From positions 4,216,001 to 4,280,000 of the forward strand of contig NZ_CP067089.2 of assembly GCF_016616095.2 (NCBI RefSeq): a stretch of 64,000 nt of DNA. The letters run 5' to 3'. Shown here piece after piece: positions 53,601-62,460 of this stretch; positions within the stretch are counted from its first letter, which is position 1, and each line of letters opens with the position of its first letter. This DNA comes from Breznakiella homolactica. Its GTDB lineage: Bacteria > Spirochaetota > Spirochaetia > Treponematales > Breznakiellaceae. Both the position numbers and the translations under genes were made by a program. The notes below the pieces were generated by a model, which was given only the letters and a program-made list of their open reading frames with translations, was not told where the DNA came from and did no database searches.

Positions 53601-53855
53601 GAGCGCGTCCGGCCGTTCTTTATCGATAATCTGTTCAAGCCGGGTCAGGTTGAGGGGTTCGATATAGGTGGCATCCGCCATAACCGGATCGGTCATAATG
53701 GTTGCGGGGTTGGAGTTAACCAGGACAATCCTGTATCCCTGCTCCCGGAGGGCTTTGCACGCCTGGGTTCCGGAGTAGTCGAATTCGCATGCCTGACCGA
53801 TAACAATAGGCCCGGATCCTATTATAAGTACTGTGTGTATATCTTCCCGTTTCAT
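50640..53855 (-). CDS. carB: Carbamoyl-phosphate synthase large subunit
   Basis: 1071 residues from the ATG at 53855 (AGAGGA five bases upstream). Two homologous ATP-grasp halves: [20 protein letters not shown] begins the first and [20 protein letters not shown] the second. [11 protein letters not shown] and [12 protein letters not shown] are the two ATP loops. A C-terminal MGS-like allosteric domain (about 935-1071, with the [11 protein letters not shown] block) follows. The enzyme makes carbamoyl phosphate for pyrimidine and arginine synthesis. The small subunit carA is not adjacent, so the subunits are encoded apart. Confidence 0.97.
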   Translation of the reverse strand: [1071 protein letters not shown]

Positions 53856-53935
53856 TGGTTCCTCTGATTGTAAGCTGATGCATTGTAGTACAGGACCGGC
53901 ATCGATGTACAGTAAACCTGAAAAAATCTCCATAC

Positions 53936-53965
53936 TAAAAAAGCCCCCGGATTATCCGGGGGCTT
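53936..53965 (-). terminator. Terminator between ftsH and carB
   Basis: Minus strand: AAGCCCCCGGAT (53965-53954) pairs with ATCCGGGGGCTT (53952-53941), followed by a T-run. Confidence 0.92.
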
Positions 53966-53985
53966 TTAAGACTGAAACCATCAAA

Positions 53986-55962
53986 CTAGGCGGTTGCTTT
54001 ATCCTTATTAAGAATCTCCATGAACTGTTCGCCGGAAATAGTCTCCTTCTCCACCAGGAACTCAGCTATCTCAACCAGCTTATCCTTGTTCTCACGAAGC
54101 AGCTTCAGCGCCTGTTCATGACACTCATCGATGATCTTCGATACCTCTCCGTCCACCGCGGCTCCCGTACTCTCAGATCCCGTAAACACATTCCGTCCGT
54201 CAAGATACTGGTTCTGGGTACTCTCAAGTCCCATCATCCCGAACTTGTCGCTCATCCCGTACTGTGTCACCATGTTCCGCGCAAGCTTCGTCGCCCGCTC
54301 TATGTCATTCGACGCTCCCGTGCTCATCTCTCCGAACTCTACTTCCTCAGCGGCTCTCCCCGCCAGCAGCATCGTTATCTGCGCCAGCAGTTCACTCTTC
54401 GTCAGAAGATACCGTTCCTCCTCGGGCATGTTCATCGTATAGCCAAGACTCCCCATGGTCCGCGGCACGATCGTGATCTTCTGTACCGGCTGGCTGTTCT
54501 TCTGCAAAGCGCTCGCCAGCGCGTGCCCTACCTCATGGAACGCAACCATCCGCTTCTCCTTCGCGTTCATGATCCGGTCCTTCTTCTCCTTGCCCGCAAT
54601 CACCACTTCCACCGCTTCCATCAGGTCTTCCTGCAGCACTTCCTTCCGTCCAAGCCGCACCGCACGCACCGCCGCCTCGTTCACCATGTTCGCAAGGTCC
54701 GCTCCCGCGGCCCCGCTGGTCGCCAGCGCTATGTCACGCAGATTCACGTCGGGTCCGAGGGTCACCTTCTTCGCGTGCACCGCCAATATCGCTTCCCGTC
54801 CCGGAAGATCGGGTTTCTCCACAATCACCCGCCGGTCAAACCGCCCCGGCCGCAGCAATGCCTTGTCCAGTACCTCAGGCCGGTTCGTCGCAGCCAGTAT
54901 CAGGATGCCCTTGGATGAATCAAACCCGTCCATCTCGCTCAGCAGCTGGTTCAGCGTCTGTTCCCGTTCGTCGTTGCTCCCCAGCTGGTTGTCCCGGCTC
55001 TTCCCGATCGCGTCTATCTCGTCAATAAAGATGATACACGGCGCCTGTTTCTTCGCCTGCTCAAACAGGTCCCGCACCCGGCTCGCGCCAACACCCACGT
55101 ACATTTCCACAAACTCGGAGCCCGATATCGAGAAGAAGGGCACCTTCGCTTCCCCGGCCACCGCCTTCGCCAGCAGGGTTTTGCCCGTTCCCGGGGGACC
55201 CACCAGCAGCGCGCCCTTGGGCTGCACCGCGCCGATCTCCTGGTACTTCTCGGGGCTGTGCAGGAAGTCCACCATTTCCGTCAGACTTTCCTTCGCCTCA
55301 TCCTGGCCTGCCACATCGTTGAAGGTCACGCCGGTGTTCTTTTCCATATCGTAGAACTTGGCTTTTGATTTCCCCACGTTCATCAGGCCGCCCATGCCGC
55401 CGGCGCCGCCCATCCGCTTGGACAGGCTCCGCATCAGGAAGTAGTAGATCACGTAGAAGATCACAATCGGGAAGATCCAGCTGGTGATGAAGCTCATGAT
55501 GGGGTTGTTCTGGACGATGGGGCGGTAGAAGGCCACGTCGTGGGCCAGGAGCCGTTCGGTCAGGCCCGGGTCTTCGATCCGGCCGGTGTAGTACACCTGG
55601 TTCTGCCGGGCCTGTTCGGCCATCTGCTGGAACCGGTTCTGTACCGCCGGCTCCATCTCTTCCAGGGCTGTTTCGTCAATCCCGAGGATCCGCTGCACTT
55701 CCGCGCGGTCCGCTTCGGGTTTGAGGGTCAGGGCTATCTGGTCCGTTTCAATCTGTACCTGTTTTACCGTATCGCTTTCCACCAGCTGGATGAACTGGCT
55801 GTATTCTATCTGTACCTTCTGGTTCGCGAGCCGGTTCGCCATTACGATATTCAGTACAAACGTAAGGATGAATCCGATGATCAGAAAATTGAATATGTTG
55901 AAGTGTCCCTTTCCCTGGGGATTGGTTTCATTGTCTTTGTTGTTGTTTTCGTTGTTTTCCAT
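53986..55962 (-). CDS. ftsH: ATP-dependent zinc metalloprotease FtsH
   Basis: 658 residues with GGAGAAGGAAG before the ATG. Hydrophilic Asn-rich N-terminus, membrane helices near 24-43 and 160-178 around a periplasmic domain, then the AAA+ domain: GPPGTGKT (Walker A), [11 protein letters not shown] (Walker B), [20 protein letters not shown] (SRH). The peptidase zinc site is HEVGH in [12 protein letters not shown] with a downstream Asp. FtsH forms a membrane hexamer that degrades misassembled membrane proteins and short-lived regulators. Roughly the C-terminal two thirds use Thr-ACG, Ile-ATA and Leu-CTG codons more than neighbouring genes. Confidence 0.97.
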   Translation of the reverse strand: MENNENNNKDNETNPQGKGHFNIFNFLIIGFILTFVLNIVMANRLANQKVQIEYSQFIQLVESDTVKQVQIETDQIALTLKPEADRAEVQRILGIDETALEEMEPAVQNRFQQMAEQARQNQVYYTGRIEDPGLTERLLAHDVAFYRPIVQNNPIMSFITSWIFPIVIFYVIYYFLMRSLSKRMGGAGGMGGLMNVGKSKAKFYDMEKNTGVTFNDVAGQDEAKESLTEMVDFLHSPEKYQEIGAVQPKGALLVGPPGTGKTLLAKAVAGEAKVPFFSISGSEFVEMYVGVGASRVRDLFEQAKKQAPCIIFIDEIDAIGKSRDNQLGSNDEREQTLNQLLSEMDGFDSSKGILILAATNRPEVLDKALLRPGRFDRRVIVEKPDLPGREAILAVHAKKVTLGPDVNLRDIALATSGAAGADLANMVNEAAVRAVRLGRKEVLQEDLMEAVEVVIAGKEKKDRIMNAKEKRMVAFHEVGHALASALQKNSQPVQKITIVPRTMGSLGYTMNMPEEERYLLTKSELLAQITMLLAGRAAEEVEFGEMSTGASNDIERATKLARNMVTQYGMSDKFGMMGLESTQNQYLDGRNVFTGSESTGAAVDGEVSKIIDECHEQALKLLRENKDKLVEIAEFLVEKETISGEQFMEILNKDKATA

Positions 55963-56052
55963 TCTTCCTTCTCCTGTAGTATTGCCGGAGCGGCGCTCCG
56001 TCTGTTTTTGCTGTTCCGGCGGATCTTTATATCCGCCGGCAGCATTATGGAA

Positions 56053-56595
56053 TTACCGTCCCTGTCCGAGCCGGCTGAAGGCCGTAACGATGCTTCCGAT
56101 TCCCAGGACTACCAGATAAATTCCAATGAGGTATACCATGGACAGCGCCGAAGCAAAGGGGTTAAAGAGCAGTACAATACCGAGGATGAGTCCCAGGATA
56201 TTTATTATCATGGACCACCAATAGGCGCCGTTTCCTCCGATGGCTCTGATCAGCGGCAGGTTTGAAAGCCGGGCAATGCAGTGCACGATAAACCAAATAG
56301 GGAAAAGGAAACTGAATGCAAACACGCCGGCGTTGATGTTGAACAGCAGCAGAATGCCGACGAGGATACTCAGAATCCCCGAAATAATTGCGGTTGCCGG
56401 ACCGAATCCCGTGCGGCGCTGCAGCCGTACGTACAGAACAATATCCGCAATCCCGCTGACTATGGCGGCAATTCCGTAGATAACCACAAAGCTGCCCAGG
56501 GCCGATACCGGGTTTCTGAAGGTAAGTATTCCCAGAACGATAAGCAGGATTCCCAGGATCAGTTCTATCCATCCGAATGTTGATCTTCTTTTCAT
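56053..56595 (-). CDS. HdeD-like DUF308 membrane protein
   Basis: 180 residues with six hydrophobic helices in three similar pairs (ELILGILLIVLGILTFRNP, ISGILSILVGILLLFN, NILGLILGIVLLFNP). The G-I-L-x-I-x-x-G-I-x-x-x-x-x-P repeat is characteristic of HdeD/DUF308 proteins, linked to acid and envelope stress in enterobacteria. It overlaps the zinc-ribbon gene by four bases, so they form a two-gene operon. GGAG lies close before the ATG. Confidence 0.88.
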   Translation of the reverse strand: MKRRSTFGWIELILGILLIVLGILTFRNPVSALGSFVVIYGIAAIVSGIADIVLYVRLQRRTGFGPATAIISGILSILVGILLLFNINAGVFAFSFLFPIWFIVHCIARLSNLPLIRAIGGNGAYWWSMIINILGLILGIVLLFNPFASALSMVYLIGIYLVVLGIGSIVTAFSRLGQGR

Positions 56596-56918
56596 TGTAA
56601 TTTCTCCTTGTTATCGCCGGTCAGCGGTTTTCCGCAGCGCTTACAGAAAAGGCTGTCCCGGTCGTTGAAGCTCAGGCAGGAGGGGCATTTTTTTTCCTGC
56701 CGTGCGGATGCAAGACGGCGGCGGGTTTCGATAATCATATCCACCAGGGTGCTGATGTTTCTGTTCTCGTTCTCTACGGTTTCCAGAATTTCCTTGCCGA
56801 TCCTGCAGTATTTTTCATGGAGTTCAGACTCCATGGAATTGAGTGATTCTTCCAAAAGCCGTACGTCGGATTCTCCGTAAGTGACTTCATCCGTTTCTGA
56901 TTGTTGATCCGGATTCAT
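56592..56918 (-). CDS. Small coiled-coil protein with C-terminal zinc ribbon
   Basis: 108 residues. The first about 75 form an acidic helical/coiled-coil region (LLEESLNSMESELHEKY...IIETRRRLASARQ). Residues about 76-98 hold CPSC and CKRCG, a zinc-ribbon of the double-CxxC type, ending in a basic tail. Such proteins often mediate protein-protein contacts in membrane-stress modules. Function is unknown. First gene of an operon with the HdeD-like protein. Confidence 0.75.
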   Translation of the reverse strand: MNPDQQSETDEVTYGESDVRLLEESLNSMESELHEKYCRIGKEILETVENENRNISTLVDMIIETRRRLASARQEKKCPSCLSFNDRDSLFCKRCGKPLTGDNKEKLQ

Positions 56919-57038
56919 GGTATTTTCTCCTTCCGTTCAGCGTCTTATGAATAAGATACGCCGGTCTGCCGTTCCGAGCAATTTACAATACCGCGGGAGT
57001 GTCCGATTCCAGACATTTCCGGAAAACTGTCCGGTTTC

Positions 57039-57077
57039 TTCACAGCGGGCCGTTTTTGGTGTATAGTTTCTCTATAC
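57039..57077 (+). promoter_or_regulatory. Promoter with overlapping operator before the TetR gene
   Basis: TTCACA (57039-57044), 17-base spacer, TATAGT (57062-57067). The dyad GTATAG-TTTCT-CTATAC (57061-57077) covers the -10 and the start point, as expected for autorepression by the TetR-family product. Confidence 0.6.
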
Positions 57078-57089
57078 TGCGGAGGTAGG

Positions 57090-57671
57090 ATGGAAGCACA
57101 GAGTCCGGATCAGGATGTACGGATTATTAAAACCCGGAGGTCCCTGGGACAGGCATTGGTTAATCTTCTGGAGGAAAACAGTTTCCAGAAGATTACCGTT
57201 AACGATATCTGCCGGGAGGCCCTGGTAAGCCGTTCGACATTCTACGTCCATTTTTACGATAAGTACAAACTGCTCCGGTACTGCCTGGACGAAATCCGGA
57301 AGCAGCTTGAAAGGGAAAACGCCCAGAAAGGCCCTAAGGAGCGCCTCGCCGGGGGGCTTAAGCTTATCAGCAGCAAGTCGAATATCTTCAGGAATATTTT
57401 TGCCGGGGACAGCAATCAGGAACTGGCGATCATGTTCAGGACGTATTTTTCGGAGCTGCTGCTGGAACTGCTCAAAATGCGTGAGAAAGAAGGGGGAAAA
57501 TTCCCCGGGCCCCTCCCGCTGATGGCCGCGTTTTACACCAGCGGTATTTCCGGGGTTACCCTGTGGTGGATAGAGCAGGGGTACCCCATTTCCCTGGAGG
57601 AAATGGCCGCCTGCCAGTACCGTATCCTGGAGGATATCATCCCTTCGGATAACCCCTGGGCCGCTCCGTAA
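57090..57671 (+). CDS. TetR-family transcriptional regulator
   Basis: 193 residues. N-terminal helix-turn-helix: TRRSLGQALVNLLEENSFQKITVNDICREALVSRSTFYVHFYDKY in sequence order, with the canonical FYxHFxxK end. The ligand-binding domain, with the TSGISGVTLWWIEQGYPISLEEMA-type end, matches the TetR_C/DhaS-like subgroup. A dyad over its own promoter suggests autoregulation. The next gene (HtrA protease) is 135 bases downstream and could be a target. Confidence 0.93.
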   Translation: MEAQSPDQDVRIIKTRRSLGQALVNLLEENSFQKITVNDICREALVSRSTFYVHFYDKYKLLRYCLDEIRKQLERENAQKGPKERLAGGLKLISSKSNIFRNIFAGDSNQELAIMFRTYFSELLLELLKMREKEGGKFPGPLPLMAAFYTSGISGVTLWWIEQGYPISLEEMAACQYRILEDIIPSDNPWAAP

Positions 57672-57763
57672 AAAAGACATTTTCCCGGAAATGTCCGTTA
57701 CCGGATATTTATTATAATTTGTTAATTGTTTTTGCCGTATTTCCTGGGTATTTTCCATTTAGA

Positions 57764-57794
57764 AGCCCGGTACGCCTATGCCGCGAACCGGGCT
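57764..57794 (+). promoter_or_regulatory. Leader hairpin directly before the HtrA ribosome binding site
   Basis: AGCCCGGT (57764-57771) and ACCGGGCT (57787-57794) pair perfectly with a 15-base loop. The stem ends at the first base before GAGGAGG, leaving the site exposed, so it may stabilise the message or position ribosomes. Confidence 0.5.
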
Positions 57795-57806
57795 GAGGAG
57801 GATGCC

Positions 57807-58985
57807 ATGTATGGAGATGATTCACAATACAGAATAGTACCGGAGCAGAAAAATTCCCGGAAAAATACAACCCGGACTGTCTGGCTGCTTATTGCCGTTC
57901 TTGCCGCCGGTGTTATCGGCGGGGCTGTTTCGTATTTTCTTCTGAAAAATAATGTCCGGGAAATGGTTGAAAGTTCAGTCAGACCGGTGGTAACCATGCA
58001 GACCGCGGCGCCGCTGCCTTCCGATGCGTCCCATCCGGTCCCCGCTTCGGCGTCCGCCATGGAGGCCGTATCCGCCCGGACCGTTCCGTCGGTGGTTGAG
58101 GTCGCCACGGAATCCAAGGTTACCCATCCCATCTTCGGCAGCTTCATCACCGGAGGGGCCGGCAGCGGGGTCATAATATCCGAAGACGGCTACATCGTGA
58201 CCAACCACCATGTGATAAACGATTCCACCTCCATCACGGTCCGTACCTTCGAAGGGGTGGAATATCCGGCGAAACTCGTGGGAACCGATCAGCGGACCGA
58301 TCTGGCGGTCCTTAAAGTGGATGCCCAGTACCTCATCCCCGCGGTTTTCGGGGATTCCGCTTCGGTCAATGTGGGTATGCCGGTTCTGGCCATCGGTAAC
58401 CCCCTGGGAAGTCTCGGCGGTACGGTTACCGAAGGCATTATCAGCGCCAAGGACCGGGAGATCCTGATCGACGGCGATTACATGAGCCTGCTCCAGACTT
58501 CCGCGGCCATCAATCCCGGCAACTCCGGGGGCGGTTTATTCGACCTTAGCGGAAACCTCGTGGGCGTGGTCAACGCCAAATCCAGCGGCAGCGATATTGA
58601 AGGCCTCGGATTCGCTATTCCCGTAAACACCGCCAAAGCGGTTGTAACGGAACTGATTGAACACGGCTACGTTACCGGCCGTCCCGCCCTGGGTGTTGGT
58701 ATTTCGGAAATCAGAAGCCGCAGCGCCCTGTACATGTACCGGCTCCGGGAGCCCGGGGTATACATTACCTCCGCCGAAACGTCCGGGGAATTCCAGAAAT
58801 GGGACCGGATACTGCAGGTTGAGGGAACGGACATCAGAAGCGCCGCGGATGTAAAGAAAATTGTGGACCATCACCGGGTAGGGGATTCCCTGGCAATTAC
58901 CGTCCGCCGGAACAACCGGAACGTCGATATTACGGTTATCCTTGATGAGGAAGTTCCGGCGCAGTTTACCGGTGAACGGGTTTAA
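57807..58985 (+). CDS. HtrA/DegP-family membrane-anchored serine protease
   Basis: 392 residues from the ATG at 57807 (GAGGAGG five bases upstream). One membrane anchor near 22-44, then a trypsin-like S1C domain with the triad His in VTNHHVIND, Asp in RTDLAVLKV and Ser in NPGNSGGGLFD. A single PDZ domain (about 290-385, RPALGVGISEIRS...) follows. DegS/DegP-type proteases sense or clear misfolded envelope proteins; one PDZ and an anchor fit the DegS/HtrA group. Its stop overlaps that of the convergent AraC gene by four bases. Confidence 0.94.
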   Translation: MYGDDSQYRIVPEQKNSRKNTTRTVWLLIAVLAAGVIGGAVSYFLLKNNVREMVESSVRPVVTMQTAAPLPSDASHPVPASASAMEAVSARTVPSVVEVATESKVTHPIFGSFITGGAGSGVIISEDGYIVTNHHVINDSTSITVRTFEGVEYPAKLVGTDQRTDLAVLKVDAQYLIPAVFGDSASVNVGMPVLAIGNPLGSLGGTVTEGIISAKDREILIDGDYMSLLQTSAAINPGNSGGGLFDLSGNLVGVVNAKSSGSDIEGLGFAIPVNTAKAVVTELIEHGYVTGRPALGVGISEIRSRSALYMYRLREPGVYITSAETSGEFQKWDRILQVEGTDIRSAADVKKIVDHHRVGDSLAITVRRNNRNVDITVILDEEVPAQFTGERV

Positions 58986-59824
58986 TGGCTGTCATCTTTG
59001 TGATGGTGTGAAAAAGTGCGCCGGTATTCCTGGGGCGCCAGGCCGGTGCACTTCTTGAAGATCCGTGAAAAATGGAAAGGATTTTCAAAGCCGAAATAGT
59101 CCGCCACCGACCCCACGGTCCGGTTTGAATCAACCAGGAAAGAAGAGGCCGCCTCAATCTTGAGGCGGGTAAAATACTGGAAGGGCGACATGCCCAGTTC
59201 CTTATGGAAGAGGCGGATAAAATACTCCTCCGAAAGTCCCAGGTTCCCCGCCATATCCCCCACGGAAAGTTTTTGGCGCAGGGACTGCTGCATAAGCCGG
59301 AGGGAACTCTCCACGTGTTCATTGGGTTCATGGCGGCCCGGGGATTTGTCGGTTTCCCGGGAATCGGTAAACCACCGGTGGAGCAAGCTCAATAACAGAT
59401 ATTCCGCCGGTTTCTGCCGTGCCTGATCCGTGTCCCGGGAAAGCCGGTACAGTTCTTCAATTAAAAACCGTTCCCGGGATTCAATGGGCGCGACGACCCT
59501 GTTCCGGGGATTTCCCCGCTGAATCAGGGAAACCAGGGTTTGGTCATCGGCGGTTTCGGAGTCCGGCTCAAACAGAATGGCGTAATAGCTTATGGGCCGT
59601 TTTACCGCGTCCGGCAGTATGGCATGGAATTCCCGGGGCCTCGTCAGGAAGAGGCGGTTCTTTTCAATTAAATATCTGGACCGGTTGAGCAGAAACGCGC
59701 CTTCTCCTTCCAGAAACAGGTGAACCTCATATTCCCCGGGTTCATGGATATGGTACCGGCCGTGCCAGGAAGAGGCGCCGCCTCCGACAAATTTATAGAC
59801 GTATACCGCGTCCTTTATCCGCAT
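58982..59824 (-). CDS. AraC-family regulator divergent from xylA
   Basis: 280 residues. The N-terminal cupin-like sensing domain (about 15-150) contains GRYHIHEPGEYEVHLFLEGEG. The C-terminal AraC DNA-binding domain (about 180-275) has two helix-turn-helix motifs: VGDMAGNLGLSEEYFIRLFHKELGMSP and VGSVADYFGFENPFHFSRIFKKCTG. It is divergent from xylA with 106 bases between, which contain GTCAATA direct repeats 20 bases apart. Control of xylose use is the natural inference. Confidence 0.92.
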   Translation of the reverse strand: MRIKDAVYVYKFVGGGASSWHGRYHIHEPGEYEVHLFLEGEGAFLLNRSRYLIEKNRLFLTRPREFHAILPDAVKRPISYYAILFEPDSETADDQTLVSLIQRGNPRNRVVAPIESRERFLIEELYRLSRDTDQARQKPAEYLLLSLLHRWFTDSRETDKSPGRHEPNEHVESSLRLMQQSLRQKLSVGDMAGNLGLSEEYFIRLFHKELGMSPFQYFTRLKIEAASSFLVDSNRTVGSVADYFGFENPFHFSRIFKKCTGLAPQEYRRTFSHHHKDDSH

Positions 59825-59835
59825 GGTATTACTAT

Positions 59836-59862
59836 GTCAATAATAGATATGTTTCGTCAATA
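59836..59862. promoter_or_regulatory. Candidate AraC-type operator between araC-like gene and xylA
   Basis: GTCAATA at 59836-59842 and again at 59856-59862, same orientation, 20 bases apart (two helical turns), in the divergent promoter region. Direct repeats with this spacing are typical AraC half-sites. Confidence 0.5.
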
Positions 59863-59930
59863 TTCTCTATGGATAGACGGGGAAAATGGGCCTATTATTC
59901 AAAAAATACAGCATTTTCCTGGAGGCAGTT

Positions 59931-61274
59931 ATGGCGGATTACTTTAAGGGGAATACGGAATATTTCCCCGGAATCAAAAAGATTTCCTACGAGGGACCGA
60001 AAAGCGATAACCCATTGGCTTTTAAATATTACGATCCCGAAAAAACGGTGGGCGGAAAAAAGATGAAGGACCATCTCCGGTTCGCGGTGGCTTACTGGCA
60101 CAGTTTCTGCGCCGACGGTTCGGATCCCTTCGGGTCGGCCACCCATGTCCACCCATGGACCGCGGATGCGTCCTCACCCATGGAAGCGGCGGAGCATAAA
60201 CTCGACGCGGCCTTTGAGTTCTTCACGAAACTCGGGGCGGAGTACTACTGTTTCCACGACCGGGATATGGCCCCCGAAGGCAGCAGCCCGGCGGAAAGCG
60301 AGAAGAACCTCATGGCCATTGTGGCAAAGGCAAAGGAACGGCAAAAGGCTACGGGGGTCAACCTCCTCTGGGGAACGGCCAATATGTTCAACCATCCCCG
60401 GTTTATGAACGGCGCCGCCACCAACCCGGAATTCAAAGTTGTGGCTCTGGCGGCGTCCCAGATAAAGACCGCCATTGACGCGACCATCGAGCTCGGCGGG
60501 GAAGGGTATACCTTCTGGGGCGGCCGGGAAGGGTATATGAGCCTTCTCAACACGGACCTCAAGCGTGAGAAGGACCATCTGGCGATGATCCTGACCATGG
60601 CCAGGGATTACGCCCGGGGCAGGGGCTTTAAGGGGATGTTCTATATTGAACCGAAGCCCATGGAACCATCCAAACACCAGTACGATTTTGACGTGGAGAC
60701 CGTGGCCGGGTTCCTCCGGCACTACGGCCTGGACAAGGATTTCCGGATGAATATTGAGGCCAACCACGCGGAACTAGCGGGGCACGATTTCTTCCACGAA
60801 CTGGAGACCGCGGCTTCCATGGGTCTGTTCGGCTCGGTGGACGCCAACCGCGGTGACCCCATGAACGGATGGGATACCGACCAGTTCCCCACAAGCTACA
60901 CCGAGACGGCTCTGGCCATGTACGCCATTCTCCGCGCCGGCGGCTTCACCACCGGGGGGCTTAACTTCGACGCGAAAATCCGGCGCAACTCCGTGGACCC
61001 GGCGGATCTTTTCGAAGCCCATATCGGCGGTATGGATGCCTTCGCCGCGGGCCTGATTGCCGCCCAGCGCATGATCGACGACGGCAAACTCAGCGGATTC
61101 GTTAAACAGCGGTACGCGTCCTTTGATTCCGGGGAGGGCGCGAAATTCGAAAAAGGCGGCATGAGCCTCCAGGAACTCGCGGCCCTGGGAACGGTCTACG
61201 GCAATGCGGGCATTACCAGCGGAAAACAGGAACGCCTCGAAAATATTGTTAACCAGTACCTGCTGAACCTATAA
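59931..61274 (+). CDS. xylA: Xylose isomerase
   Basis: 447 residues from the ATG at 59931 (GGAGG five bases upstream). Class II xylose isomerase length and motifs: [10 protein letters not shown] with the catalytic His region, [30 protein letters not shown] with metal-binding Glu, [18 protein letters not shown], and FDAKIRR with metal-binding Asp. It converts D-xylose to D-xylulose (and glucose to fructose) in the cytoplasm. No xylulokinase follows; a strong terminator does. It is probably controlled by the divergent AraC-family gene. Confidence 0.97.
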   Translation: MADYFKGNTEYFPGIKKISYEGPKSDNPLAFKYYDPEKTVGGKKMKDHLRFAVAYWHSFCADGSDPFGSATHVHPWTADASSPMEAAEHKLDAAFEFFTKLGAEYYCFHDRDMAPEGSSPAESEKNLMAIVAKAKERQKATGVNLLWGTANMFNHPRFMNGAATNPEFKVVALAASQIKTAIDATIELGGEGYTFWGGREGYMSLLNTDLKREKDHLAMILTMARDYARGRGFKGMFYIEPKPMEPSKHQYDFDVETVAGFLRHYGLDKDFRMNIEANHAELAGHDFFHELETAASMGLFGSVDANRGDPMNGWDTDQFPTSYTETALAMYAILRAGGFTTGGLNFDAKIRRNSVDPADLFEAHIGGMDAFAAGLIAAQRMIDDGKLSGFVKQRYASFDSGEGAKFEKGGMSLQELAALGTVYGNAGITSGKQERLENIVNQYLLNL

Positions 61275-61280
61275 CCGGAA

Positions 61281-61311
61281 AATCCCCGGATGCGTATCCG
61301 GGGATTTTTTT
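61281..61311 (+). terminator. Terminator of xylA
   Basis: AATCCCCGGAT (61281-61291) pairs with ATCCGGGGATT (61296-61306), followed by a T-run. Confidence 0.92.
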
Positions 61312-61421
61312 CAGCGGGACTCCCGGAATTGGTATCACCACGCTGCTGTGGGATGATCGCTGTACTGCGATTGTCCCGTTTTCCAAATTGACATATTTAA
61401 CATTTAGCCCCATTGTATAGT

Positions 61422-62333
61422 ATGGCGGAATGCTTCAACGATATCGAAGTCCTGTGGATTGCCCGGTTTGATTACAAGCAGGATTGGATGCTGTCTCCCC
61501 ATATCCACAGGGACTTTTACCAGCTCATTTACTGCATTGACGGCGCGGCTACCCTTATCCTTGACAACTGCAGTCTGCCGATCCGGGCCCCGGCGATTCT
61601 CTTCTTTCCTCCCAACGCGAAACACGGTTTTGTCGATGTCGGCGCCGGCGGCTTTAAAACCCTGGACACGAAATTCCGGATACACTCCCGGAAACTGGTC
61701 CGGCACTGCACGGGGCTGCCATCCATTATGAGGGAGTATCCCGCGGAATTTTTCGACAGGATTTACGACCTGCTGGAGAAGATCCGGGAAAACGGAAACC
61801 TTCAGGAAATACTGTATGAGGAAAACTGCAGGCTGCTACTGGGGCAGATCCTGATTGAACTGATCCGTCTGGGCAAAGAAAAGCCCGCCGAGGAAAAACC
61901 CCTGCCCAACCTGATCCCCGACCGTGAGGTTTCGCCTATAACCCAGAAAATACTGAGCTTCGTGGAATTGAATTACGAAAAACGGATCGACGCGTTTCTC
62001 CTGGAATCGGAGATGCATTATTCTTACCGGTACCTGAGCAGGATATTTTTCCGGGAGATGAACATGACCCCGGTGGAATTTATCGAAGCCTATAAAGTGT
62101 ATAAAGCCAAGGAAATGCTCAAGAACACGGAAATGGAAATCAAGTACATCAGCGAACTCCTGAGCTATTCCAACGTACACCAGTTTTCCCGGAGCTTTAA
62201 GAAGAATACCGGCATTCCTCCCGCCCGCTGGCGGAACGATGCCTGGTCGGATATCGGCAAGGATGTGGTCATTCATTCGGGATTTGAGAATACCCTGCTC
62301 ATAAAAAAGCTGTCCGGCGGCCCCGGCGCGTAA
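61422..62333 (+). CDS. AraC-family transcriptional regulator
   Basis: 303 residues from the ATG at 61422; a TTG three codons earlier is possible and neither has a clear ribosome binding site. The N-terminal cupin domain (about 20-100) has MLSPHIHRDFYQLIYCIDG and ILFFPPNAKHGF. The C-terminal AraC domain (about 195-290) has FLLESEMHYSYRYLSRIFFREMNMTPVEF and IKYISELLSYSNVHQFSRSFKKNTGIPP. A TTGACA at 61388-61393 lies so close that the transcript may have almost no leader. The next genes (dehydrogenase, sugar-binding protein) are likely targets. Confidence 0.9.
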   Translation: MAECFNDIEVLWIARFDYKQDWMLSPHIHRDFYQLIYCIDGAATLILDNCSLPIRAPAILFFPPNAKHGFVDVGAGGFKTLDTKFRIHSRKLVRHCTGLPSIMREYPAEFFDRIYDLLEKIRENGNLQEILYEENCRLLLGQILIELIRLGKEKPAEEKPLPNLIPDREVSPITQKILSFVELNYEKRIDAFLLESEMHYSYRYLSRIFFREMNMTPVEFIEAYKVYKAKEMLKNTEMEIKYISELLSYSNVHQFSRSFKKNTGIPPARWRNDAWSDIGKDVVIHSGFENTLLIKKLSGGPGA

Positions 62334-62460
62334 GACTTTCTGTTCTGTTTAATCCCGCCGGATTTCCGGCTATTCCGAATTTGGTAAAAAAGTGCCCGTC
62401 TGTGCTAAATACGGAAATAAAAAACCGGGGGTAGAATCTCGGCATAGGAAGGATATTGCT

